From Treponema sp. (GTDB lineage Bacteria > Spirochaetota > Spirochaetia > Treponematales > Treponemataceae), in the NCBI GenBank assembly GCA_016294105.1, contig JAEDCN010000002.1, positions 118,046 through 182,045 of the forward strand: a stretch of DNA of 64,000 bases, read 5' to 3'. Shown here in pieces: positions 16,758 through 25,753 of the stretch. A program made the translations under genes and the position numbers. The notes beneath the pieces were generated by a model, which saw nothing but the letters and a program-made list of their open reading frames with translations, ran no database searches and was not told the DNA's origin. Position 1 is the stretch's first letter; every line of letters begins with the position of its first letter.

Positions 16758-17615
16758 ATGAATGTGTTGTTTTTGGCTGAAAATCCTTTGTTTTATGTTG
16801 AATATGCATCTCGCATGGAAAATGCAAATCTTCCCTTTTGGACAGCACATAATGTAAATGACCTTCATGTATTGTTTTCTCGCATGACCATTGACCTAGT
16901 TCTTGCTGATTATAATTTTACAGATTTTAATAAATTCGATGTATTCAAGCATATTAACGAAAAGCAGGGAAATTTTATCTTCCTCTTTTTGAATGAACCA
17001 CGCTCAATCAGCAACCTGTTCATCCACTGGGAAGATAAGATAAACGAATGTTGGCCTGATTTATGGACTACGGAGCTGGAATCCTTGCTCCGGGTTGTGG
17101 CAAATCAGCCTTTTTTAGGTGATTCTGTATTGGAGCCCCATAGGGTGCAGGACTTGCTGACTAGAATGAAAGTAGGGGAGGCCCAACAGCAAGTTCAACT
17201 TGAATTATCAAGGCAAAATCTTGTTGTGGAGGATAACAAGATCCCAGAAAAGCCTGTAGAACAACAAGAGCTAATCAAATTGAAAAGAGAACCTGTATGG
17301 GAACCTTATTCCGATGAGGAACGGAAGCTAGTGGCAGAGTTCATAAAGGTAAAGAAGGTATGTAAGATGTCTTTTTCAGAATTCCTTCTTTTGGATTTAT
17401 TTCGCAGACGAAAAGATGCCTTGGTACCTCTCTCCGACATGCTGGAGCTGCTGGATATGAAGGAAGATGAAAATAATGTGCGAAAAATTTACCGCTATAT
17501 TCATGGAATTAGAAATTATCTTGAAAAGCAGGAAGAAAGCAAACAGTCCTTAGTTCGAATAAAAAAGGGTGTGTACAGCTTAGTTTGCGAGGATTTTGGG
17601 CAATCGAAAGAATAA
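16758..17615 (+). CDS. Degenerate response regulator with winged-helix output
   Basis: 285 aa. The N-terminal 120 residues follow a receiver fold (VLFLAENP, then DLVLADYNF with D51, then FIFLFLNEP), but the acidic pair is replaced by E8-N9 and no conserved Lys is evident, so ordinary phosphorylation is doubtful. After a Gln/Glu-rich linker, residues about 205-275 look like an OmpR-type winged helix (MSFSEFLLLDLFRRR...VRKIYRYIHGIRNYL). A GGAG site is upstream of the ATG. It lies between the che operon and a chemoreceptor, so a motility-linked regulatory role is plausible. Family placement is moderate. Confidence 0.65.
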   Translation: MNVLFLAENPLFYVEYASRMENANLPFWTAHNVNDLHVLFSRMTIDLVLADYNFTDFNKFDVFKHINEKQGNFIFLFLNEPRSISNLFIHWEDKINECWPDLWTTELESLLRVVANQPFLGDSVLEPHRVQDLLTRMKVGEAQQQVQLELSRQNLVVEDNKIPEKPVEQQELIKLKREPVWEPYSDEERKLVAEFIKVKKVCKMSFSEFLLLDLFRRRKDALVPLSDMLELLDMKEDENNVRKIYRYIHGIRNYLEKQEESKQSLVRIKKGVYSLVCEDFGQSKE

Positions 17616-17643
17616 ACCTCAGCTAATATTTGTGAAATAATTC

Positions 17644-17672
17644 TTGTTTTTCTAATATGTCTATGTTATACT
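17644..17672 (+). promoter_or_regulatory. Promoter of the soluble chemoreceptor gene
   Basis: TTGTTT (17644-17649), exactly 17 bp, TATACT (17667-17672), then six nt to the ATG at 17679. No SD is present, so the message is predicted to be leaderless. Confidence 0.7.
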
Positions 17673-17678
17673 GAATTT

Positions 17679-19118
17679 ATGTTTGGTAAGAATAAGGCTA
17701 AGGCCACTGAAAATGCTGATGTTTCTGTAGGTTCAACAACCCAACGTGCCGTTGGTGCTAGTTGTCAGGATTTGGATAGTATTTATTCCGCGTCAGAAAA
17801 GTTGTCTTTTTTGTTACGGACAAGTATTAAGTCTGTGTCTAATGTTCTATTTTGTTTGACTGAGCAAAAGAAAAATTTAGGCTCTTTTGCCAGCAGTATT
17901 GAATCCGTCTTTAGCTCTGCCAGCGATGTTGGAACAAGAATGACTGAAATGGAGAACTCCCTGAAGCGATTGAACAGCGAGATTCAAACTTCAGGTGCTG
18001 TTTTTGAGCAGTTTGGTTCTTCCGTTCAGAATATTGCAAGTGTTGTTTCAAACAGAATTCAAATTACGGATGAACTTGCCACTGCAACAGGTGAAGGTGC
18101 CAGCAAGGTTGCACGAGTTCTGGATGTTATTAATGTTTTGAGCCAGAACGTGGATGCTATCAAGGATGTTATTTCTGCTATCAACGATATTAGTGAGCGA
18201 ACAAACCTGCTTGCTATGAATGCTGCCATTGAGGCTGCTCATGCTGGTAAGGCTGGTCTTGGTTTTGCTGTAGTTGCAGGAGAAATCAGAAAGCTTTCTG
18301 AAGGAACAAAGGCAAACTCCGCCAACATTGAAAAGACACTTAAGAGCATGATTGATACCTTGGCAGATGCTCACCATACTGCCGATGAAGCTGGTACAGC
18401 CATGAAGTGGATTGATGGCAAGGTGGATGAGACTCGTTCAACCTTCCAGGAGATTACCTCCGAAATGGATGGCCTTGCCTCTGGAGGTCGCCAGATTTCC
18501 CAGTCGGTACGTCAAGTTTCTGACCTTTCACGTCAAACTGACAGCTATTTCTCCTCTATCTCTACCAATGTGAGCAAGATGGTTGCAGAGCTGGATAGTG
18601 AGCGTGTTGGTTTGGCTGCCATTAAAAGACAGGCTGATGAAATTTCCAACATGATGAGTGGAGACCTTTTTGACATGAACAATATGTTGAACTGTGCTCT
18701 TGATATTGATGGAAATGTTCGTAAGCGGGCACAGTGTGACTGTACTGGTACTTCAAAATACGTAACAGAAAAATTCCCCTTTACAACCATCTTGTTGAAG
18801 CACCTTGCTTGGGTAACAAAGGTTCGGGCCTTGCTGGATGGAAAGATGACTGGCGAAGGTGTTACCTTAGGTGACCACCATGGCTGCGATTTAGGTAAAT
18901 GGATTGACAATGAGGCTGCTGCCACTGGTATTACCTCTACTGCAACCTTCCAGAACCTGCTGAGAGAGCATGAAGCCCTACATAACATTGTAAAGGATGT
19001 GTTTAGAAACAAGAATTTACTGTCTGTGGATGAACGGGAAAAGAAGTACCGTGATTTGTTGGATAAATCAAATGCTGTTATTGACTGTCTGGTAAAATTG
19101 CGGACAACCATTTATTGA
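17679..19118 (+). CDS. Soluble chemoreceptor with CZB zinc-binding domain
   Basis: 479 aa, no membrane segment. The MCP signalling domain contains the hairpin tip DISERTNLLAMNAAIEAAHAGK followed by GLGFAVVAGEIRKL. The C-terminal 120 residues are a CZB domain: a His in LKHLAW, the CDLGKW motif, and HEALH provide the His3Cys zinc ligands. CZB receptors sense cytoplasmic zinc or zinc-mediated oxidant signals. Monocistronic: its own leaderless promoter and a terminator at 19141. It probably feeds the CheA array encoded 3.5 kb upstream. Confidence 0.93.
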   Translation: MFGKNKAKATENADVSVGSTTQRAVGASCQDLDSIYSASEKLSFLLRTSIKSVSNVLFCLTEQKKNLGSFASSIESVFSSASDVGTRMTEMENSLKRLNSEIQTSGAVFEQFGSSVQNIASVVSNRIQITDELATATGEGASKVARVLDVINVLSQNVDAIKDVISAINDISERTNLLAMNAAIEAAHAGKAGLGFAVVAGEIRKLSEGTKANSANIEKTLKSMIDTLADAHHTADEAGTAMKWIDGKVDETRSTFQEITSEMDGLASGGRQISQSVRQVSDLSRQTDSYFSSISTNVSKMVAELDSERVGLAAIKRQADEISNMMSGDLFDMNNMLNCALDIDGNVRKRAQCDCTGTSKYVTEKFPFTTILLKHLAWVTKVRALLDGKMTGEGVTLGDHHGCDLGKWIDNEAAATGITSTATFQNLLREHEALHNIVKDVFRNKNLLSVDEREKKYRDLLDKSNAVIDCLVKLRTTIY

Positions 19119-19140
19119 TTCTTATAACCAGATACAAAAA

Positions 19141-19197
19141 AAAAGACTGGGTGTAAGGCTGAAGTGTTAAAACTTCAAGCTTGCCCAGTCTTTTTTT
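19141..19197. terminator. Bidirectional terminator between the chemoreceptor gene and ilvE
   Basis: An 11-bp outer stem (19141-19151 with 19184-19194) encloses a second imperfect stem. A T run follows on the plus strand (19191-19197) and an A run precedes the stem (from about 19136), giving termination in both directions for the convergent genes. Confidence 0.85.
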
Positions 19198-19211
19198 ATG
19201 GAATTAAAAGC

Positions 19212-20297
19212 TTACAGGATAAGGTTCCAGTTGTTGGTGTCCTGGATAGCACCGTACTGAATGCCCTTCAGCTGCTTTTGGAGGCTTTCGCCCAGTTCAC
19301 CAGGCTTTCTGTTGTTGAATACTCGCTCCACACCATTATGGGTAAGGCTTTCGATGGGAGTGATTCCTGCTGCAGTTCCCGTTACAAAGCACTCCATTCC
19401 AGAATCCATAACTTCTTCTATAGAAATAGGTCTCTCTTCTACCTTGTGTCCCTGCTGGCGGGCCAAATCGATGATGCTGGCACGAGTAATGCCGGGAAGG
19501 ATTGTGTCTCCCAGCTCTGGTGTTACCAAGGTACCGTCTTGCATCAAGAAGAAAATATTGCAGGATGAGCCTTCCTGGATGTATTTCCGTTCAACGGCAT
19601 CAAGATATACAACCTCCATAAAACCTGCTTCTTCTGCCTCTTTCTTTGCCAAGGTGGAGATAACATAGTTGGATGCACACTTTATCCATCCAGTACCCTG
19701 GGGAGTTGCACGAATGCGGTTTGTAATGATGGCCTTTGTATTACCACCCTTAAAATAGGTGGAAACGCTGGTGGCACAAATCACCACGTAGGGGGCCTTG
19801 GAAATGCCGATGCCGATGGCTGCTTCGCTGTTCATGAAGGGGCGCATGTAAACGGCACTGGCTGAAGCGTAGTTGTTTTCTTCCCACTGGCTATTGTATG
19901 CAGGGACATAGCCCAATTCTGCATTGCGGCGGATAAACTCGCAGGAAGCCTTAATATACATTTCCTCTGGGAAACCAGGGCAGTACAAGCCTTCCATGGA
20001 TTTTTTAAAGCGATTGGCATTTCGGTCTGGGCGGAAAATGCTGATTTTGCCGTCCTTGCGGGGATATGCCTTCATTCCCTCAAAACAGCCGTAACCGTAT
20101 TGGCTGGTGTAGGATACAGCGGGAATACCCAACTGATTGCGGTTGGCAAAAACCTTTTGTCGATCTTCTTCATTCATGGTGAGAAGCTGGCTATAAGGAA
20201 TGGTATCTGACTCAATCCATTCTTCTTCCCAGGATTTTGTTTGTGGGTTATATCGGGCAATGTAGGAGATAGGATACATCTCCAAGGTAAAGGCCAT
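19212..20297 (-). CDS. ilvE: Branched-chain amino acid aminotransferase
   Basis: 361 aa, the large class IV PLP aminotransferase form. It transfers the amino group from glutamate to the keto acids of valine, leucine and isoleucine, completing the pathway begun by ilvB and ilvD at 4.9-8.3 kb. Seen: YGYGCFEGMKAYPRKDGKISIFRPD, the PLP-lysine segment WIKCASNYV, VVYLDAVERKYIQE and a final GTAAGITPIE. A strong AGGAGG ribosome site precedes the ATG. A single gene, unlinked to the rest of the pathway. Confidence 0.95.
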   Translation of the reverse strand: MAFTLEMYPISYIARYNPQTKSWEEEWIESDTIPYSQLLTMNEEDRQKVFANRNQLGIPAVSYTSQYGYGCFEGMKAYPRKDGKISIFRPDRNANRFKKSMEGLYCPGFPEEMYIKASCEFIRRNAELGYVPAYNSQWEENNYASASAVYMRPFMNSEAAIGIGISKAPYVVICATSVSTYFKGGNTKAIITNRIRATPQGTGWIKCASNYVISTLAKKEAEEAGFMEVVYLDAVERKYIQEGSSCNIFFLMQDGTLVTPELGDTILPGITRASIIDLARQQGHKVEERPISIEEVMDSGMECFVTGTAAGITPIESLTHNGVERVFNNRKPGELGESLQKQLKGIQYGAIQDTNNWNLIL

Positions 20298-20390
20298 GAT
20301 TTCCTCCTAAAAAACATATTACTACTATTTATAATGACATAAAATATACCACGTTCATTGCCATGTGTAAAGGTTTGAAAATAGTCTTAC

Positions 20391-20419
20391 TTGACGCATG
20401 TTTAGTGCTATGATATTCT
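20391..20419 (+). promoter_or_regulatory. Promoter of yajC-secD-secF
   Basis: TTGACG (20391-20396), 17 bp, TATTCT (20414-20419). It gives a leader of about 30 nt with TAAGGTGG before the yajC ATG. Confidence 0.65.
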
Positions 20420-20454
20420 GATTGAAGTTAATCTTATATGTAAGGTGGATTTTT

Positions 20455-20856
20455 ATGTCTTATATTTCTCTTCTTCAGGCAGCAGCTGGTTCTGGTTCCA
20501 TGCTCATGTCTGTGCTTCCCTTTGGTTTGATTATTCTTATCTTCTATTTCTTTATCATCAGACCACAGAACAAAAAACAGAAAGAAACTGAAAAAATGCT
20601 TTCCGCTTTGAAGAAAGGCGACAAGGTTGTAACAGTTGGTGGTATTCATGGTGTAATTTCTTCCACTAAAGAAAAGACTGTTATTGTAAAGGTTGATGAC
20701 AACGCTAAGATTGAATTTTCTCGCAATGCCATTACCTCTGTTATTGTAGACAAGGCTGAGAAGGATTCTAAGGCAGCTAAGGATGACAAAAAAGCTGATA
20801 AGGTAGAAGAAGCTGCTGCAACAGAAACAGAAACTTCTACTGAAGAAAATAAGTAA
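20455..20856 (+). CDS. yajC: Sec translocon accessory protein YajC
   Basis: 133 aa. A short N-terminus leads into one membrane segment (LMSVLPFGLIILIFYFFII) followed by the family motif RPQNKKQKE and a cytoplasmic domain (LKKGDKVVTVGGIHGVI). The C-terminal 35 residues are a Lys/Glu/Ala-rich tail. A TTG start 33 bp upstream is open, but the ribosome site (AAGGTGG) fits the ATG at 20455. First gene of yajC-secD-secF, which assist SecYEG with protein export. Confidence 0.95.
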   Translation: MSYISLLQAAAGSGSMLMSVLPFGLIILIFYFFIIRPQNKKQKETEKMLSALKKGDKVVTVGGIHGVISSTKEKTVIVKVDDNAKIEFSRNAITSVIVDKAEKDSKAAKDDKKADKVEEAAATETETSTEENK

Positions 20857-20871
20857 ATCGGAGCAAATTCC

Positions 20872-22605
20872 ATGAACAAAAGAAGTCGTTTTCTTCTCAT
20901 TCTGGTTGTTCTCGGAGTTTGCTTTGCCTTTTTGTGGCCCTCTTTGAGTTGGTATCTTTGGACACCAAAAGAGGTTCAGAATTTGGCATTGGGTTCTCTT
21001 GAGAAAATCAAAGATTATTCAAATGTACAGGCTAGTGCAGATGTTAACGAACTGAAGGCTCTGGCACGTTCAAATCCTTCTGCTTCTTTGCCACAGGATT
21101 TGATTTGGTTGGAAAAGCTAGCTGCCAAGAATTACAAGAAGAATGGTTTGCCAGTGCCTTCTCCCATGAGTGTACGAGGTGCTTTGGAAAGCTATACCAC
21201 CGAAGCTGCCTTGTTGGCTGCTATTGAAGGTCATTATCGAGATGAGATCTTGCAGGCAAAGCGTTTGTACAACAATTCTGTAAAGCTGGGCTTGGATTTG
21301 TCTGGTGGTATGAGCATTATTGTAAAGGCCGACTTAGATGCAGCCTTGGCTCAGGCTGGTGAAAGCGTCTCTGATCCTGCTGTGTTCCGGGAAGAGGCTA
21401 TGGCTCAGGCTATTGAAACACTGACCAGCCGCATTGACCGTTTTGGTTTGACTGAGCCAGTGATTCGTCGTCAGGGTGAGGATAGAATCTACATCGAAAT
21501 GCCTGGTGCTGCAGAAACTGACCGCATCAATTCCATCATTATGGGTAAGGGAATCTTGAATTTCCGCTTGGTAGATACTGTTGCTACCAATAGCTTTATG
21601 ACCTACTACACTGCTAATCCTGCAAACACCTTTAACGCTGCAGGAGAGCTTATTAATCCTGGCATCATTCCCGCTGACTGTGAGGTTTTGGGATTGTATG
21701 AAAAGGATGAGTACGGTCTTGATGAGCGGGTAGGTTATCTTGTTGTAAAAAAAGAAATTGCCTTGGATGGAAAGCATATTAAGTCTGCTGAGGTTGGATC
21801 TGACTATACTGGTCGTCCTCAGGTAAACTTTACGCTGGATGGAGAAGGAACCATTATCTTTGGTGACTTTACCACTGCCCATGCTCAGGAAAGTTTGGCC
21901 ATCGTTTCTGATGATAAAATCAAATCTTATGCCCGTATCAACGAGCCTATTACTGGTGGACAGGTTGCTCTGTCTGGATTCGGTGTAGATGAAGTTGAGA
22001 ATATCCGCAAGATATTGCAGACTGCTTGGTTGAGTGTTCCTCTTGAAGTGGAAAGTCAGCAGGTTGTTGGTGCTTCCTTGGGAGATCAGGCTATCAATCA
22101 GGGTGTAAATGCCCTGCTGTACGGCTTGCTTTCCGTTATGGTGTTTATGTTGTTGTGGTACAAGGGAGCTGGTATCAATGCCATTGTTGCTCAGGTTTTG
22201 AACCTGTATATCATGTTCAGTGTGCTGTCTGCCTTTAACCTGACCCTGACACTGCCCAGTATCGCTGGTATGATCTTGACCATTGGTATGGCTGTTGACG
22301 CCAACGTAATTATCTTTGAGCGAATCAAGGAAGAGTTGCTATTGGGTAAGAGTCGGGCTGCTTCTATTGCCGCTGGATTCAACAATGCATTCTGGGCAAT
22401 TATGGACGGTAACATCACCACCTTTATTGCAGCTATGTTCTTGTCTCAGCTTGGAACAGGCCCCATCCAGGGATTTGCAGTAAGCCTTTCCATCGGTGTT
22501 GTTTCTTCCGTATTTACTGCTCTGGTGGTTTCCCGTCTGATGTTCGATATGGGAACTGATGTGCTGAAAAGACAGCGGGTAAGCATTAGCTGGAGGATCA
22601 AGTAA
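20872..22605 (+). CDS. secD: Protein translocase subunit SecD
   Basis: 577 aa. One N-terminal membrane segment, a large periplasmic region containing LGLDLSGGMSIIVKADL and RIDRFGLTEPVIRRQGEDRIYIEMPG, then five C-terminal membrane helices of the RND-like export domain (GMILTIGMAVDANVIIFERIKEE). It works with SecF to use the proton or sodium gradient to pull proteins across. The stop overlaps the secF start by one base. Confidence 0.97.
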   Translation: MNKRSRFLLILVVLGVCFAFLWPSLSWYLWTPKEVQNLALGSLEKIKDYSNVQASADVNELKALARSNPSASLPQDLIWLEKLAAKNYKKNGLPVPSPMSVRGALESYTTEAALLAAIEGHYRDEILQAKRLYNNSVKLGLDLSGGMSIIVKADLDAALAQAGESVSDPAVFREEAMAQAIETLTSRIDRFGLTEPVIRRQGEDRIYIEMPGAAETDRINSIIMGKGILNFRLVDTVATNSFMTYYTANPANTFNAAGELINPGIIPADCEVLGLYEKDEYGLDERVGYLVVKKEIALDGKHIKSAEVGSDYTGRPQVNFTLDGEGTIIFGDFTTAHAQESLAIVSDDKIKSYARINEPITGGQVALSGFGVDEVENIRKILQTAWLSVPLEVESQQVVGASLGDQAINQGVNALLYGLLSVMVFMLLWYKGAGINAIVAQVLNLYIMFSVLSAFNLTLTLPSIAGMILTIGMAVDANVIIFERIKEELLLGKSRAASIAAGFNNAFWAIMDGNITTFIAAMFLSQLGTGPIQGFAVSLSIGVVSSVFTALVVSRLMFDMGTDVLKRQRVSISWRIK

Positions 22606-23849
22606 TGAAAAAGGTATTTCCGTTTAGTAAATATATTGTTCCAGCAGTGATTTTCAGTGCTGTGGTGATTCTCAGTGGCTTGTTCCCTCTATTTACCAAG
22701 GGAATCAACTTTGGAATTGATTTTAAGCCTGGTCTTATGGCCGAGGTTCGCTTGGTGGAGCCTGTAATGGAGCTTTCCTATAGCGGTGCTGCTTCTGTGG
22801 CAGTAGAAATCAATCCTTGGGATGTTACCTTAGTGGTAAGCGGTGTTGGTGCCGAAAACGAAACACGTGTGTATCCCTTTGCTGACTATGCCACCGTTGG
22901 TGAAATGGCTGCTGCCATGGCTCAGGTACCTGGGGTTTCTGCCAAGGCTTTGAGTACCGCTACTCCTGCTGAGGGCTTGTTTGCCAATTCAGCTGTAGCT
23001 GCAGTGCTTTCTTCCACTCCTTACGACTTGTATTACAGTGGAGAAGGCCAGCTGGCTGATGCAGAAGCTGTTCGTGCTGCATTGGCTGGTTTGGAAGATG
23101 TATCTGTAAAGGTTGCAGGTTCTGGTGCTGCTGAGGTGTTCCAGATTCGTATTGGAGACAGTGGTGACGGCAAGACTAGCATGGATTTGCAGTATGCTGT
23201 AACTGATGCACTGGCTTCTGCCTTTGGTGCTGACAATGTGGCTATCATCAAGACTGACTTTATTGGTGCCCAGTTCTCTGGTTCCTTGGTACTGCAGTCT
23301 GTATTGTTGGTACTTGCAGCCCTCTTCTTGATTTGGATTTATGCTACCATCCGCTTTAAGTGGGACTTTGCCTTGGCTTCTGTTTTGGCTATTACCCACG
23401 ACGCCTTGGTGATTATTTCCTTTATCGCTTGGACACAGATGGAGTTTAACACCGTAACCTTGGCAGCAATCTTGACTATCATTGGTTATGGTATTAACGA
23501 TACCGTTGTTGTGCTTGACCGTGTTCGTGAGAATACTCGTTTCATGAAGACCAAGAACTTTATGGATATTATCAATCAGTCCCAGACAGACTGCTTTGGT
23601 CGTACTGTAATTACTACGGTTACAACCTTGCTGGCAGTAATCGCTCTGTGTGTCTTTACTACTGGTAGTATCCATGACTTTGCCTTGGCTTTGATTACTG
23701 GTATTGTATCCAGTGCCTATTCAACCATCATGATTACCAGTGCCTTCTTGGCTAAGACTAGAAAGAACTGGAAGCCTGAGGATGAGGTAAAGGATTTGCC
23801 CCAGCAGAAAAACGAAGGGCTTGTTTTTCCTGGTGGAAGCCGAATCTAG
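22605..23849 (+). CDS. secF: Protein translocase subunit SecF
   Basis: 414 aa, longer than the usual 300-330. The N-terminal GINFGIDFKPG motif and the C-terminal helices with LTIIGYGINDTVVVLDRVREN are typical. The extra length lies in the periplasmic loop between about residues 45 and 215. Its start overlaps the secD stop (TAATG). Ends in a strong terminator. Confidence 0.96.
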   Translation: MKKVFPFSKYIVPAVIFSAVVILSGLFPLFTKGINFGIDFKPGLMAEVRLVEPVMELSYSGAASVAVEINPWDVTLVVSGVGAENETRVYPFADYATVGEMAAAMAQVPGVSAKALSTATPAEGLFANSAVAAVLSSTPYDLYYSGEGQLADAEAVRAALAGLEDVSVKVAGSGAAEVFQIRIGDSGDGKTSMDLQYAVTDALASAFGADNVAIIKTDFIGAQFSGSLVLQSVLLVLAALFLIWIYATIRFKWDFALASVLAITHDALVIISFIAWTQMEFNTVTLAAILTIIGYGINDTVVVLDRVRENTRFMKTKNFMDIINQSQTDCFGRTVITTVTTLLAVIALCVFTTGSIHDFALALITGIVSSAYSTIMITSAFLAKTRKNWKPEDEVKDLPQQKNEGLVFPGGSRI

Positions 23850-23868
23850 AATATAGTTCAATAAATGA

Positions 23869-23903
23869 AAACCGTTTCTGCATGACAGAAACGGTTTTTT
23901 TTT
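23869..23903 (+). terminator. Intrinsic terminator after secF
   Basis: A perfect 12-bp stem (23869-23880 with 23886-23897), a 5-nt loop, then nine T residues. The right arm and loop also contain the -35 element of the ispH promoter. Confidence 0.92.
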
Positions 23904-23910
23904 GTACACT
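23882..23910 (+). promoter_or_regulatory. Promoter of ispH, overlapping the secF terminator
   Basis: ATGACA (23882-23887) lies in the terminator loop and stem; 17 bp later TACACT (23905-23910); six nt after that the ATG at 23917. No SD, so a leaderless message is predicted. Confidence 0.6.
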
Positions 23911-23916
23911 CTGGAT

Positions 23917-24864
23917 ATGAGTAATGAAATGAATAAGAAAACTGTACCTACCGTTGTGCGAGCAAACGTGCTTGGATATTGCATGGGAGTTCGCAGGGCT
24001 ATGGAAGGCGCCCATAAGGCTGCCACAAATAATTCCAGCGGCCGAGTGTGGACCTTGGGCCCCCTCATTCATAATAAGACTGCCTTGGATATGCTGGCTT
24101 CTGAGGGCGTGCAAATTCTGAAAGATGACGATTTTACTAATATTGGTGGAGACGATGTGGTGGTGATTCGTGCCCACGGAGTGACACCTGCAGTAAAGGC
24201 TGACGTAACCGCCCGAAGCAAGGCTGTGGTGGATGCCACCTGTCCCAGAGTAATGCTGAGCCAAAAGCGGGTGGCAGACTTTGCCGCCAAGGGCTATACC
24301 GTGATAATTGCAGGTGATAAGAACCATGGTGAGGTAACTGGCATTGCTGGCTGTGCCCAGGCTGCTGCCACAGGAACAAGTCACTGTGTACTGGTGGGAA
24401 ATAAGCAGGATGCCATGGATTATGTGGCACAAATCCAAGAAGGCAGGGAACCCCTTCCAGAAAAAGCTATGCTTCTTTGTCAAACTACTATCAGTCGTTC
24501 GGAGTACGATGCAATCCAGGCGGTACTGACTCCAGTGCTTCCTGGCTTGGAGGTTTTTGACACCATTTGCCCTGCCACCACAGAGCGACAGGATGCATTG
24601 GCCGATTTACAGGGGCAGGTGGACGGAGTGCTGATTATCGGTGGCAAGCATTCTGCCAATACACAACGTCTTTTAACCTCTGCCCAGCGGTACTTTGACA
24701 AGGCTGAGCTGATAGAAACTGCAGATGAGATTCCTTCAGAATTCTTTGCATTGCAGCGGGTGGGGCTGAGTGCAGGAGCTTCCACCCCAGATGAGGTGAT
24801 TGATGAAGTGGAGCGACGGTTGCTCCAGGGGGCAATGGATTCAAACGAGGAGAGAAAATCATGA
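23917..24864 (+). CDS. ispH: 4-hydroxy-3-methylbut-2-enyl diphosphate reductase
   Basis: 315 aa from ATG 23917. The last MEP-pathway step, giving IPP and DMAPP with a 4Fe-4S cluster. The three cluster cysteines are seen in VLGYCMGVRRA, VDATCPRV and FDTICPATTERQ; substrate histidines in GPLIHN, IRAHG and KNHGE. A TTG 15 bp upstream is in frame but lies on the predicted -10 element, so 23917 was chosen (23929 is a further option). The stop overlaps the next ORF by ATGA. Confidence 0.95.
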   Translation: MSNEMNKKTVPTVVRANVLGYCMGVRRAMEGAHKAATNNSSGRVWTLGPLIHNKTALDMLASEGVQILKDDDFTNIGGDDVVVIRAHGVTPAVKADVTARSKAVVDATCPRVMLSQKRVADFAAKGYTVIIAGDKNHGEVTGIAGCAQAAATGTSHCVLVGNKQDAMDYVAQIQEGREPLPEKAMLLCQTTISRSEYDAIQAVLTPVLPGLEVFDTICPATTERQDALADLQGQVDGVLIIGGKHSANTQRLLTSAQRYFDKAELIETADEIPSEFFALQRVGLSAGASTPDEVIDEVERRLLQGAMDSNEERKS

Positions 24865-25184
24865 ATCCAGTAAAAAAAATATATTGTCGGTGTGTTCAGT
24901 TTGGCTTTCGGCTAGCAATTCCTTTTATGCCCTATCGTAAGCCTCAGATTTTTTCCACTTTTCAGCAATGTATTGAAGAATTAAAGGCTTTGAAAATAAA
25001 CTCTCTACTTTTGGTAACTGATTCCTTTTTGCGAGGCTCTGGCGCTACTGCCGGGTTGGAGGCCTTGTTGCAGGAAGCTGGAATTACTTGCCACGTGTAT
25101 GACGGTACAAAACCCAATCCTATGGGTGCCTGTGCTGTGTATAAAAATGAACTGGAATACTTTTATCGAGCGGTAATGGCTTAG
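24861..25184 (+). pseudogene. Truncated iron-containing alcohol dehydrogenase N-terminus
   Basis: 107 codons. The segment SLLLVTDSFLRGSGATAGLEALLQEAG and then VYDGTKPNPMG resembles the N-terminal nucleotide-binding part of Fe-dependent alcohol dehydrogenases (usually about 380-400 aa). Everything after about residue 95, including the metal-binding histidines, is absent. It is coupled to ispH by an ATGA overlap and therefore still translated in principle. Most likely a 3'-deleted remnant; a short functional derivative cannot be excluded. Confidence 0.6.
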
Positions 25185-25282
25185 TCGTAATCAGAAAAAC
25201 CTATTCAAGTTGAAGTGTACTTCAAAAATGCTTTTGCAGGTACACTTTCAATATGCTTGGATAGGATTTTTGGGTGGAATTA

Positions 25283-25507
25283 TTATTTTCCATTTTCAGC
25301 CAAAATTGCTTTGGCTCTGTCGTTCATATTGGGGAAAAGTGTACCTGGAACAAAGTTGGGCCCTAAGGTGGTGGCAACAATATATCTTGCACAGATAGTT
25401 TTACCTCCTTCGCAATATTTCTTTTTGAACATGCTGCCGATTCCAGAATCCATAGTCATCTTTCCTTGATAAAAAGGACATTTTTCAAGTTTTTCGCACA
25501 TTGCCAT
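25283..25507 (-). CDS. Small conserved cysteine-rich protein
   Basis: 74 aa. Four cysteines in the pattern CEKLEKCPFY...KKKYCEGGKTICARY suggest a metal or Fe-S site. The end PNMNDRAKAILAE is helical. I recognise this as a recurrent small hypothetical protein of anaerobes, without a known role. GGAGG lies 8 nt upstream of the ATG and a TTGTTT-17-TATAAT promoter is at 25544-25572, so expression is well supported. Confidence 0.8.
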   Translation of the reverse strand: MAMCEKLEKCPFYQGKMTMDSGIGSMFKKKYCEGGKTICARYIVATTLGPNFVPGTLFPNMNDRAKAILAENGK

Positions 25508-25543
25508 AAGATTGCCTCCAAGTCTGCAAATAATTCTCCTTTT

Positions 25544-25572
25544 ATTATACTTCGGGTTTTATTCTAAAACAA
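25544..25572 (-). promoter_or_regulatory. Promoter of the small cysteine-rich protein gene
   Basis: On the minus strand TTGTTT (25572-25567), 17 bp, TATAAT (25549-25544). Confidence 0.65.
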
Positions 25573-25661
25573 GAAATTTGATAAATTTAATATTTCTGTT
25601 TTAATATAGGGGGAGGGGTTTGAAAAGTACTTCTAGCTTCTTTCCTTCCCCTCTCCATAAA

Positions 25662-25690
25662 TTGAAATCTCCTATAAACTGTGGTATCAT
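25662..25690 (+). promoter_or_regulatory. Promoter of the aldehyde dehydrogenase gene
   Basis: TTGAAA (25662-25667), 17 bp, TATCAT (25685-25690), giving a leader of about 55 nt with AAGGAG before the ATG at 25754. Confidence 0.6.
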
Positions 25691-25753
25691 TAGGGCAGAT
25701 TCCCCTTTGTTTACTTGAAGGTGGGGAAGACTTGGCTCGAGGAAGGAGTGTAC

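Noticed and set aside
25210..25251. Hairpin after the truncated alcohol dehydrogenase as a terminator
   Set aside because: The 11-bp stem has one bulge, a long loop and no T run, so termination is not supported.
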